Below are positions 1 to 5,261 of a DNA stretch of 5,261 bases, piece after piece; position 1 is the stretch's first letter, and each line of letters begins with the position of its first letter. The notes below the pieces were generated by a model. That model made no database searches. It had not been told where the DNA came from and saw nothing but the letters and a program-made list of their open reading frames with translations. Source of the stretch: an uncultured Treponema sp. (GTDB lineage Bacteria > Spirochaetota > Spirochaetia > Treponematales > Treponemataceae); NCBI GenBank assembly GCA_947176045.1, contig CAMWPF010000128.1, positions 1-5,261 on the forward strand, in the 5' to 3' direction. The position numbers and the translations under genes are program-made.

Positions 1-871
1 AAAATTGCAGGTCGGCCTCAGCCAGTCTGTGGACCATTCCGCCTTGGACAGCGACTACGACGGATTTGTCGACGGGCGTGCCGACGCCGGATATGTGGCC
101 GGCGAAAAGATTAAGATTGACTACCATAACGCGCAGGGCGAGCAGATCAACTGCGTTACAATTGCGGAAAAGCTGGTCAACGACCGCTCCGACCTGATCC
201 TCGCGATTGCGACGCCTGCGGCGCAGGCGGTCGCGAACCTGACGAAGAAGATTCCGATTCTGGTGACGACCGTCACCGATCCTGCGTCCGCGAAGCTCGT
301 CAAGTCCAACGATGCGCCCGGTACGAATGTTTCCGGCACGTCCGACCTGACGCCCTGCGCCGCCCAGATCGGGCTGTTGAAGGAGCTTGTTCCGTCCGCG
401 AAGAAAGTCGGAATGCTGTACTGCTCCAGCGAGCAGAATTCGTACTTCCAGATCGAACTGGCGAAGCGCGCCTGCGACGAGCTTGGTCTGGAATACATCG
501 ACGGCACCGTCTCCAATTCAAATGAAATCCAGCAGGTCGTCCAAAGCCTCTGCGGAAAGGTGGACGCCATTTATACGCCGACCGACAACATGATTGCCGC
601 CGGCATGGCGACCGTCGCGCAGGTTGCAGTCGAGAACAAGATTCCGGTCATCTGCGGCGAGGAAGGCATGGTTCGTGCGGGCGGACTTGCGACGTACGGC
701 ATCAACTATTACGAGCTTGGCAGGCAGACTGCCGCGATGGCGGTGGAAATCCTCCGGGACGGCAGGAAGCCTGCGGAAATGCCGATCCAGTATCAGGAGC
801 AGTTCGACCTGTGCGTCAACGAGCGGACCGCGGAAGCGCTCGGCATTGCAGTTCCTGAAAATCTGGAGTAA
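1..871 (+). CDS. ABC importer substrate-binding protein, TrpX-like (5' partial)
   Basis: This is the periplasmic or lipid-anchored binding protein of an ABC importer, of the COG2984 / 'ABC transporter substrate-binding protein' family. Its studied member TrpX binds aromatic amino acids in streptococci. The frame is open from the window edge (first whole codon at 2). A TTG at 5 could serve as a start, but the family match already begins there and no signal peptide is present, so the true start lies upstream and is missing. Counting from that TTG, family-typical blocks are NAQG (42-45), ATPAAQA (69-75), VTDPASA (90-96), GTSDLTP (111-117), SNSNE (170-174), PTDN (192-195), GEEGM (218-222) and GGLATYGINY (226-235). 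These cover both lobes of the type I periplasmic-binding fold through to a normal C-terminus. The permease start follows the stop by 2 nt. The substrate is inferred only from family (tryptophan or another amino acid) and is not proven. Seven cysteines are unusual for an exported protein. Confidence 0.92.
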   Translation, partial: KLQVGLSQSVDHSALDSDYDGFVDGRADAGYVAGEKIKIDYHNAQGEQINCVTIAEKLVNDRSDLILAIATPAAQAVANLTKKIPILVTTVTDPASAKLVKSNDAPGTNVSGTSDLTPCAAQIGLLKELVPSAKKVGMLYCSSEQNSYFQIELAKRACDELGLEYIDGTVSNSNEIQQVVQSLCGKVDAIYTPTDNMIAAGMATVAQVAVENKIPVICGEEGMVRAGGLATYGINYYELGRQTAAMAVEILRDGRKPAEMPIQYQEQFDLCVNERTAEALGIAVPENLE

Positions 872-873
872 GC

Positions 874-1866
874 ATGGCAGTTTTGCTTGCGATGGAGGGC
901 GCGGTCTCCCAGGGAATCCTCTGGGGGCTGATGACGCTCGGCGTCTTTCTGACGTTCCGCATTCTGAACATTGCGGACATGACGGTAGACGGAAGCTTTG
1001 CGGCGGGCGGCGCGGTAACCGCCGTCCTGATTGTGAACGGCATGAATCCGCTCCTGACGCTCATATTCGTCTTCGCGATGGGAACGCTGACCGGGCTTGC
1101 GACGGGACTGATGAACACCAAGCTGAAGATCAACATCCTGCTGGCGAGCATCCTCACGCAGATTGCGCTGTATTCCATCAACATACGCATCATGGGCAAG
1201 GCGAACACGCCGCTCATCGGGCTGCCGACGATGATGAACCAGCTCAGGGACTTTTCCGGCGGGCGGCTTACGGTAACGCACGCGTCGCTTGCGATTGGAG
1301 CCGTCATCATTGCCGCCGTCGTGGCGCTGATGTACTGGTTCTTCGGAACGGAGCTGGGAAGCGCCATCCGCGCGACGGGAAACAACGAGCACATGGTGCG
1401 CGCGCTCGGCGTCAACACGGACACGATGAAGATTCTCGGGCTGATGCTTTCCAACGGAATGGTGTCGCTTTCCGGCGCGCTCGTCGCCCAAAGCCAAGGG
1501 TACGCGGACGTCGGCATGGGAACGGGAACGATTGTCGTGGGGCTTGCCTCCATCATCATCGGCGAGGTGATTTTCGGGCAGCGCTTCGGATTCTGGTACG
1601 TGCTGCTTTCCGCGGTGTTCGGCTCGGTGATCTACCGGATTGTCGTCGCAGTCGTCCTCCAGCTCGGCTTGAAGTCCACCGACTTGAAGCTGCTGACGGC
1701 GCTCATCGTCGCCGCGTCGCTTTCGGTTCCCGTCGTCAAGGGGCGGATCATGCGCCGCCGCCGCGCGCTTCCGGGAATGAACGTCAACGAGGAGGAGGAC
1801 ACGCGCCACGCCTTTGTCGGACGGCGGCATGACGATGAACCGTCCGGCGGGGAGACGCTATGCTGA
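874..1866 (+). CDS. ABC importer inner-membrane permease, TrpY-like (BPD_transp_2 family)
   Basis: This is the membrane channel subunit that pairs with the preceding binding protein and the following ATPase, in the COG4120 / branched-chain-type permease group. The protein is mostly hydrophobic, with about eight likely membrane segments. Clear ones lie near residues 14-34, 46-78, 86-105, 138-157, 187-206, 216-234 and 238-263. A cytoplasmic coupling-loop region around residues 158-190 (GTELGSAIRATGNNE at 158-172, followed by ALGVNTDTMKILG) is strongly typical of this permease class. The ATG start is 2 nt after the upstream stop, with GGAG at 865-868 and a 5-nt spacer. The last roughly 40 residues (290-330) form a hydrophilic charged tail (RRRR, then NEEED, then RRHDDE) beyond the final membrane segment, longer than I would expect for the family. 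The stop codon lies inside the start of the ATPase gene. Confidence 0.93.
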   Translation: MAVLLAMEGAVSQGILWGLMTLGVFLTFRILNIADMTVDGSFAAGGAVTAVLIVNGMNPLLTLIFVFAMGTLTGLATGLMNTKLKINILLASILTQIALYSINIRIMGKANTPLIGLPTMMNQLRDFSGGRLTVTHASLAIGAVIIAAVVALMYWFFGTELGSAIRATGNNEHMVRALGVNTDTMKILGLMLSNGMVSLSGALVAQSQGYADVGMGTGTIVVGLASIIIGEVIFGQRFGFWYVLLSAVFGSVIYRIVVAVVLQLGLKSTDLKLLTALIVAASLSVPVVKGRIMRRRRALPGMNVNEEEDTRHAFVGRRHDDEPSGGETLC

Positions 1867-2645
1867 AGCTGTGCTCTGTTTCAAAGACATTCAATCCGGG
1901 AACGATTACGGAAAAGCGCGCGCTCAAGGACGTCAGCCTGGAATTGCAGGACGGCGACTTTGTGACTGTCATCGGCGGAAACGGCGCGGGAAAGTCGACG
2001 CTGCTGAACCTCATCGCCGGAGTCCACCACACGGACACCGGCTCGATCATTCTGGACGGCATGGATTTGACCGGGCGGCCGGAACATTGCCGCGCGAAGT
2101 ACTTGGGGCGCGTCTTCCAAGATCCGATGCTCGGAACGGCGGGCAGCATGGAAATCGAGGAGAACCTCGCGATGGCGATGCGCCGCGGGCGTCGGCGGGG
2201 GCTTTCTTGGCACATCCAGCCGGCGGAGCGTTCCGTCTATCGGGAGAAGCTCGCGCTGCTCGACTTGGGGCTGGAGGATCGGATGCACTCGAAGGTCGGG
2301 CTGCTTTCCGGCGGACAGCGGCAGGCGCTCACGCTGCTGATGGCGACGCTGCAAAAGCCGCGCCTCCTCCTGCTGGACGAGCATACCGCCGCGCTCGACC
2401 CGAAGACCGCCAGAAAGGTTCTTGAGCTGACGGAGGAGTTCGTCGCGAAGGACAATCTGACGACGTTCATGGTGACGCACAATATGCGCGACGCGATCCG
2501 GTACGGCAGTCGCCTGATTATGATGATGGAAGGGCGGATCGTCTTCGATGTAAGCGGAGAGGAAAAGAAGAATTTGAAGGTCGAGGATCTGCTTGCAAAG
2601 TTCAGTGTTGCGGGCGAGGTCAACGACCGAATGATATTGGGGTGA
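1860..2645 (+). CDS. ABC importer ATPase subunit, TrpZ-like (COG1101 type)
   Basis: This is the nucleotide-binding subunit that powers the importer encoded just upstream and acts on the cytoplasmic face of the membrane. All ABC motifs are present in order: Walker A GGNGAGKST (39-47), Q-loop Gln87 in VFQDP, signature LSGGQRQ (149-155), Walker B LLLLDE (169-174), D-loop AALDP (177-181) and switch His207 in MVTHNM. The residue after the catalytic Glu174 is His rather than the common Pro (DEHTAALDP). I recall this as typical of the COG1101 branch, and it supports assignment to the TrpXYZ-like set. At 261 residues the length is normal for a single ATPase domain. The ATG overlaps the permease stop (ATGCTGA, a 7-nt overlap) and is preceded by GGGGAG at 1849-1854 with a 5-nt spacer, so translational coupling is likely. 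Confidence 0.95.
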   Translation: MLKLCSVSKTFNPGTITEKRALKDVSLELQDGDFVTVIGGNGAGKSTLLNLIAGVHHTDTGSIILDGMDLTGRPEHCRAKYLGRVFQDPMLGTAGSMEIEENLAMAMRRGRRRGLSWHIQPAERSVYREKLALLDLGLEDRMHSKVGLLSGGQRQALTLLMATLQKPRLLLLDEHTAALDPKTARKVLELTEEFVAKDNLTTFMVTHNMRDAIRYGSRLIMMMEGRIVFDVSGEEKKNLKVEDLLAKFSVAGEVNDRMILG

Positions 2646-2649
2646 AAGA

Positions 2650-3120
2650 ATGACGCCGAGCCAAATGCTGGGAAATCCCGACTACATTTGTTGGGATCCG
2701 AAATTTGAAATTGGAATTCCTGTCATCGACGAACAGCACAAGACGCTTGTCGAATTGTGCAACCGCTTTTATCAGGAATTGATTCAGAACAAGGCCGCTG
2801 GAAATCCGCCGTGGGATCAGTCGCTGAAAGGCGCCCTGCGCGAGTGCGTCGATTATGTGAAGACGCACTTCAAGAACGAGGAGACGCTCATGACGGCGTG
2901 CGGCTATCCGAATTTTTCCGAACACAAGAAGATGCACGATATGTTCATCAAAAAAATTCTTGAGACGACGAACGATTTTCAGGAGGCGACCATCGGAACG
3001 GCGTTCAAGTTCGTGAAATTCCTGTACGACTGGATCCTGTCGCACATCGCGCACGAGGACAAGCTGTACGTGAAGTGCGTCCTTGACTACTACCGCCAGA
3101 CGAAGGGCGCGCAGCAGTAG
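2650..3120 (+). CDS. Bacteriohemerythrin (single-domain O2-binding di-iron protein)
   Basis: This is a cytoplasmic four-helix-bundle hemerythrin that binds oxygen reversibly at a non-heme di-iron site. Family roles include oxygen storage, delivery, scavenging or sensing. The seven expected iron ligands are all visible: His30 (DEQH), His73 and Glu77 (HFKNE), His92 and His96 (HKKMH), and His132 and Asp137 (HIAHED). The N-terminal WDPKFEIGIPVIDEQH motif is classic for bacterial hemerythrins. At 156 residues it is slightly longer than the usual 130-140 and ends in a short polar tail (TKGAQQ). No signal peptide, membrane helix or fused signalling domain is present. It begins 4 nt after the ATPase stop, with only a weak ribosome site (GGGGTGAAAG) that overlaps that stop, so it is probably co-transcribed and translationally coupled. 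A link with the importer is an inference from position only. Confidence 0.95.
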   Translation: MTPSQMLGNPDYICWDPKFEIGIPVIDEQHKTLVELCNRFYQELIQNKAAGNPPWDQSLKGALRECVDYVKTHFKNEETLMTACGYPNFSEHKKMHDMFIKKILETTNDFQEATIGTAFKFVKFLYDWILSHIAHEDKLYVKCVLDYYRQTKGAQQ

Positions 3121-3194
3121 CGCATTGCGTTCCGTGCGCATCCGGCGTCATGCCGCGGGCGTAAAAGCGGAACAAAAGACGGAAACGGAATGGA

Positions 3195-3230
3195 AGCGCC
3201 GTCCGCGTGATGCGGACGGCGCTGTGCTTT
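3195..3230 (+). terminator. Terminator-like hairpin after the hemerythrin gene
   Basis: A perfect 12-bp GC-rich stem (3195-3206 pairs with 3212-3223; core GCGCCGTCCGC / GCGGACGGCGC) has a 5-nt GTGAT loop. It lies 75 nt after the hemerythrin stop. Only a short, interrupted T stretch follows (TGTGCTTT), so it is a weaker intrinsic terminator than the stem suggests. The stem could equally protect the mRNA 3' end. A further 8-bp pair, GCGGAACA (3167-3174) with TGTTCCGC (3243-3250), encloses it. Confidence 0.6.
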
Positions 3231-3278
3231 AACGGCGCGGGCTGTTCCGCGGCGCACTGCGCTTTCCGTTGGAAATCC

Positions 3279-3307
3279 GCGGAGCGGCGCGGACGTCCGC
3301 TTTTATT
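3279..3307 (+). terminator. Possible second terminator with T-rich tail
   Basis: GCGGA at 3279-3283 can pair with TCCGC at 3296-3300, directly followed by TTTTATT at 3301-3307. The stem is short and competes with the palindrome GCGGACGTCCGC at 3289-3300, so this is only a candidate. The T-rich run may instead be part of the promoter region for the next gene. Confidence 0.25.
3289..3300. repeat. Perfect 12-bp palindrome (GCGGACGTCCGC), possible operator
   Basis: The sequence is exactly self-complementary with no spacer. It ends 5 nt before the putative -35 box of the gpmI promoter, which puts its centre about 46 nt upstream of the expected transcription start. Its half-site GCGGAC/GTCCGC is the same hexamer found in both arms of the hairpin at 3195-3223. 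Dimeric regulators often bind such sites, but in DNA this GC-rich a palindrome may arise without a binding role. Confidence 0.3.
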
Positions 3308-3334
3308 GTACATTGCGCGGAAATGCAGTATATT
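3306..3334 (+). promoter_or_regulatory. Candidate sigma-70-type promoter for gpmI
   Basis: TTGTAC (3306-3311) and TATATT (3329-3334) are separated by 17 nt. The -10 box matches the TATAAT consensus at 5 of 6 positions and the -35 box matches at 3 of 6. The pair sits in the only AT-rich patch of the gap, after the terminator-like hairpin and before gpmI. Transcription would begin near 3341, leaving a leader of about 170 nt before the gpmI start codon. Confidence 0.45.
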
Positions 3335-3359
3335 TGTAGGCGAAACTATATGAGCGGGA

Positions 3360-3466
3360 TGCGCAAGGCTATGGAGCACCTGCGGAGCAGTCCACCGCAA
3401 CGGAGCGGAGCGCGTATGCGCGAGGCGGAGCGAGGAGGATGAGCGCAAGCGAAGTGCGGAACAGCC
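3360..3466. repeat. Repeat-like purine-rich GC tract in the gpmI leader
   Basis: This stretch is made of recurring CGGAGC / GAGCG / GGCGGAGCGAGG units. It ends with GCGGAACAGCC (3456-3466), which is the exact reverse complement of GGCTGTTCCGC at 3240-3250. It does not look like coding sequence on either strand and lies inside the predicted gpmI leader. Its make-up resembles dispersed intergenic repeats of some GC-rich bacteria, but copies elsewhere in the genome cannot be seen from here. Confidence 0.35.
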
Positions 3467-3468
3467 GG

Positions 3469-3484
3469 CCTGCCGTCAGGCAGG
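3469..3484 (+). promoter_or_regulatory. Small hairpin upstream of the gpmI ribosome site
   Basis: CCTGCC (3469-3474) and GGCAGG (3479-3484) form a perfect 6-bp stem with a GTCA loop, ending 17 nt before the GAGGT ribosome site. It has no T run, so it is unlikely to be a terminator. It may affect leader stability or translation, or simply be the edge of the repeat-like tract. Confidence 0.35.
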
Positions 3485-3501
3485 ATGCGCCCGAAAAAAT
3501 C

Positions 3502-3506
3502 GAGGT
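3502..3506 (+). promoter_or_regulatory. Ribosome binding site deciding the gpmI start
   Basis: GAGGT lies 6 nt before the ATG at 3513. A second in-frame ATG at 3525 would be 18 nt away, so the first ATG is the better start. Confidence 0.7.
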
Positions 3507-3512
3507 AACATT

Positions 3513-5180
3513 ATGGCAGACACAATGCACGTTTTGGAGAAGAATCCAAACTGGAAGGGGCGGCGCGGGCCGGTCGTCCTGGTGATTATGGACGGCGTGG
3601 GCTACGGAAAGTTCGCGGACGGGGATGCGGTCAAGGCGAGCCGCATGAAGTACCTTGACTGGTTCACGGCGAACTGTCCGCACACGAAGCTCAAGGCGCA
3701 CGGAACGGCGGTGGGGCTTCCGAGCGACGACGACATGGGAAACAGCGAGGTCGGGCACAACGCGATGGGCTGCGGGCGCGTCTTTGCGCAGGGCGCGAAG
3801 CTCGTGGGCGTTTCGATTGAAAGCGGCGAGATGTTCAAGGCGGCGACGTGGCAGAAGCTTGTTGCGAACGTGAAGGCGACGGGCGGCGCGCTGCATTTCA
3901 TCGGACTTGTCTCGGACGGAAACGTCCACTCGCACATCGATCACCTGAAGGCGATGGTTTCGCAGGCGGCGAAGGACGGCGTGAAGAAAATCCGCGTGCA
4001 CGCTTTGCTTGACGGGCGCGACGTTGACCCGACGAGCGCGCTGAACTACATCACGCCGCTTGAGGAATTCCTTGCGGGATTTTCTGGATGCGACTACAAA
4101 ATTGCGTCCGGCGGCGGGCGGATGTACATTACGATGGACCGCTACAACGCGGACTGGAGCATGGTGGAGCGCGGCTGGAAGGCGCACGTCCTCGGCGAGG
4201 GGCGGCAGTTTGAGAGCGCGACAAAGGCGATTGAAGCCTACCGCGCCGAAGTTCCCGGCTTGCTCGACCAGGACATGCACGAGTTCGTCATCGCCGAGAA
4301 CGGGAAGCCCGTCGGAACAATCAACGACGGCGACAGCGTGATTTATTTCAACTTCCGCGGCGACCGCGCGCTTGAGATGACGAAGGCGTTCGAGACTCCG
4401 GCGGGAGCCGACTTCCCCTATTTTGACAGGAAGCGCGTTCCGAACGTCGAGTACGCGGGCATGATGGAGTACGACGGCGACGCGCACGTTCCGGCGCAGT
4501 ACCTCGTGAATCCGCCGAGCATAGACCGCACGATGGGCGAGTACCTCACGAAAAGCGGCGTGAAGCTGCTTGCGATTTCCGAGACGCAGAAGTACGGACA
4601 CGTAACCTACTTCTTCAACGGAAACCGGCAGGGCAAGTTCGACGAGAAGCTTGAGGACTACGTTGAAGTTCCGAGCGACGTCGTTCCGTTCGAGCAGCGT
4701 CCGTGGATGAAGTGCGCGGAAATCACCGACAAAGTGATTGAGGCAATCAAGAGCGGAAAGTACGACCACATCCGCCTGAACTTCCCGAACGGCGACATGG
4801 TGGGGCACACGGGCGTGTTCAACGCGGTTGTCTGCTCGATGGAAGGAATGGACTTGCAGCTCGGGCGGCTCAAGGCGGCGATTGACGAGGCGGGCGGAAT
4901 TCTCTGCCTGACCGCCGACCACGGCAACTCGGACGACATGTACGAGCACGCCAAGGACGGCAGCGTCAAGAAGGACGCGGACGGCGAGCCGAAAGCCAAG
5001 ACGAGCCACAGCCTGAACCCCGTGCCGGGCATCATCTACGACCCCGAGTACAAAGGCGAGTACGACAACACGAAGCTCAACGAAGGCTTGGGCATCTCGA
5101 GCTGGCCGGCGACGCTCATGCAGCTGATGGGCTACGTCCCGCCGAGCGATTATGACAAGTCGATGCTGATTATGAAATAG
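3513..5180 (+). CDS. gpmI: 2,3-bisphosphoglycerate-independent phosphoglycerate mutase
   Basis: This cytoplasmic glycolytic/gluconeogenic enzyme interconverts 3- and 2-phosphoglycerate through a phosphoserine intermediate, using two divalent metal ions (usually Mn2+). It has the alkaline-phosphatase fold. Key residues by family comparison are Asp27 (IMDG) and the nucleophile Ser78 in GNSEVGH (76-82). In the inserted transferase domain they are His138 (DGNVHSH), Arg168-Asp169 (LDGRD), Arg202, Arg209, Arg281 and Arg284 (NFRGDR). In the C-terminal metal site they are Lys359 (ETQKYGH), Asp427 and His431 (GDMVGH), Asp468-His469 (TADHGN) and His498 (TSHSLNPVP). Nothing expected is missing. At 555 residues it is longer than the roughly 510 of Bacillus-type enzymes, with a short N-terminal extension and a charged insert near residues 478-496. 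It has its own candidate promoter and ribosome site and appears monocistronic. The long antisense reading frame across it is a by-product of GC-rich codons. Confidence 0.97.
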   Translation: MADTMHVLEKNPNWKGRRGPVVLVIMDGVGYGKFADGDAVKASRMKYLDWFTANCPHTKLKAHGTAVGLPSDDDMGNSEVGHNAMGCGRVFAQGAKLVGVSIESGEMFKAATWQKLVANVKATGGALHFIGLVSDGNVHSHIDHLKAMVSQAAKDGVKKIRVHALLDGRDVDPTSALNYITPLEEFLAGFSGCDYKIASGGGRMYITMDRYNADWSMVERGWKAHVLGEGRQFESATKAIEAYRAEVPGLLDQDMHEFVIAENGKPVGTINDGDSVIYFNFRGDRALEMTKAFETPAGADFPYFDRKRVPNVEYAGMMEYDGDAHVPAQYLVNPPSIDRTMGEYLTKSGVKLLAISETQKYGHVTYFFNGNRQGKFDEKLEDYVEVPSDVVPFEQRPWMKCAEITDKVIEAIKSGKYDHIRLNFPNGDMVGHTGVFNAVVCSMEGMDLQLGRLKAAIDEAGGILCLTADHGNSDDMYEHAKDGSVKKDADGEPKAKTSHSLNPVPGIIYDPEYKGEYDNTKLNEGLGISSWPATLMQLMGYVPPSDYDKSMLIMK

Positions 5181-5188
5181 GCAGGAAC

Positions 5189-5212
5189 GGCGGAAGCAGG
5201 AATGCTTCCGCC
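5189..5212 (+). terminator. Hairpin directly after gpmI (10-bp stem, GGAA loop)
   Basis: GGCGGAAGCA (5189-5198) pairs perfectly with TGCTTCCGCC (5203-5212) around a GGAA tetraloop of the stable GNRA type. It starts 8 nt after the gpmI stop, as a terminator or mRNA-end stabiliser would. No T run follows (TGCTGGTC), so intrinsic termination is uncertain. The right arm also overlaps the beginning of the receiver-like reading frame. Confidence 0.45.
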
Positions 5213-5261
5213 TGCTGGTCATCGACGACTCCCGGACAAGCCCCATCTGCCGCCACCTGCT
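5212..5261 (+). CDS. Possible response-regulator receiver domain, N-terminus (partial, start unclear)
   Basis: The frame read from 5209 gives RLLVIDDSRTS and then an amphipathic stretch ending CRHLL. This matches the first beta strand, the acidic pair (DD) and the first helix of a CheY-like receiver domain. The phosphorylated Asp would lie about 45 residues further on, beyond the window, and any output domain is also out of view. The frame has no ATG, GTG or TTG after its upstream stop (TGA at 5173-5175). The only possible in-frame starts are the CTG codons at 5212 and 5215. An ATG at 5202 is out of frame by one base, and loss of one base between it and 5209 would put it in frame. This could therefore be a CTG-started gene, a frameshifted gene or a sequencing error. 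The coordinates given assume CTG at 5212. Confidence 0.35.
   Translation, partial: MLVIDDSRTSPICRHL

Noticed and set aside
793..1830. Long minus-strand frame opposite the permease
   Set aside because: The translation is Arg/His/Asp-rich with no motif, and the + strand permease in the same place has clear membrane segments and family motifs.
594..1832. 412-codon + strand frame across the binding-protein/permease junction
   Set aside because: The translation is Arg/His/Ala-rich and low in complexity. It overlaps two well-supported genes in another frame, so it is a shadow frame.
3120..3160. Short inverted repeats (GCGCA/TGCGC and CGGC/GCCG) just after the hemerythrin stop
   Set aside because: Stems of 4-5 bp with long loops are expected by chance at this GC content.
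3263..3275. TTTCC-GTT-GGAAA mini hairpin, flanked by two CCGCGG copies
   Set aside because: The 5-bp AT-containing stem is weak, and CCGCGG is self-complementary and common in GC-rich DNA. There is not enough to call a separate element.
3350..3442. Possible 30-codon leader ORF upstream of gpmI
   Set aside because: It has an ATG and a stop, but no convincing ribosome site. It would start only about 9 nt after the predicted transcription start, and its Arg/Glu-rich translation reflects the repeat-like purine-rich DNA.
3005..3448. 147-codon minus-strand frame across the hemerythrin end and the intergenic gap
   Set aside because: It overlaps the hemerythrin gene antisense and runs through the hairpins and the promoter candidate. 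It has no recognisable domain or ribosome site.
3369..5246. 625-codon open frame on the minus strand opposite gpmI
   Set aside because: It is exactly antisense to an unmistakable gpmI. The translation is rich in Arg, His, Val and Leu with no recognisable domain, as expected when GC-rich codons suppress stops on the opposite strand.
1..5261. CRISPR arrays, tRNA/rRNA genes, insertion sequences, phage or toxin-antitoxin genes
   Set aside because: I looked for spaced direct repeats, tRNA-like cloverleafs, transposase motifs and small gene pairs and saw none. The window reads as ordinary metabolic and transport genes.

Overview
The window is GC-rich bacterial DNA with tightly packed genes, all read on the + strand. 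It looks like a chromosomal segment of an anaerobic or microaerophilic bacterium. The gene types (an uncharacterised amino-acid-type ABC importer, a stand-alone bacteriohemerythrin, and a long-form cofactor-independent phosphoglycerate mutase) would fit a GC-rich spirochaete (Treponema-like). They would also fit several other anaerobic phyla. No rRNA or other taxonomic marker is present, so this assignment is a weak inference.

Left part (1-3120): four genes in one apparent operon. The first encodes the substrate-binding protein of an ABC importer and is cut at its 5' end by the window edge. Next come its membrane permease (2-nt gap) and its ATPase, whose start overlaps the permease stop by 7 nt. 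A single-domain bacteriohemerythrin follows after 4 nt. The three transporter genes form the COG2984/COG4120/COG1101-type set that includes the streptococcal tryptophan importer TrpXYZ. The hemerythrin has all seven expected di-iron ligands and appears to be co-transcribed with the importer.

Middle part (3121-3512): 392 nt without a convincing gene. It holds a strong terminator-like hairpin after the hemerythrin gene, a second weaker terminator candidate, a perfect 12-bp palindrome, and a plausible sigma-70-type promoter in the only AT-rich patch. A purine-rich, repeat-like GC tract follows, which shares an 11-nt inverted repeat with the upstream half of the gap. A small hairpin and a clear ribosome binding site sit just before the next gene.

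Right part (3513-5261): an intact gpmI (555 codons) for the glycolytic interconversion of 3- and 2-phosphoglycerate. A 10-bp hairpin with a GGAA loop lies directly behind its stop. The last 50 nt encode, in one frame, what looks like the start of a response-regulator receiver domain (RLLVIDDS...), but without an ordinary start codon. It is either a gene with an unusual start or a frameshifted one, and it runs off the window.

I see no mobile element, CRISPR array, tRNA or rRNA. The points most worth a second look are the importer-hemerythrin operon, the receiver-like frame at the right edge, and the structured gap before gpmI.
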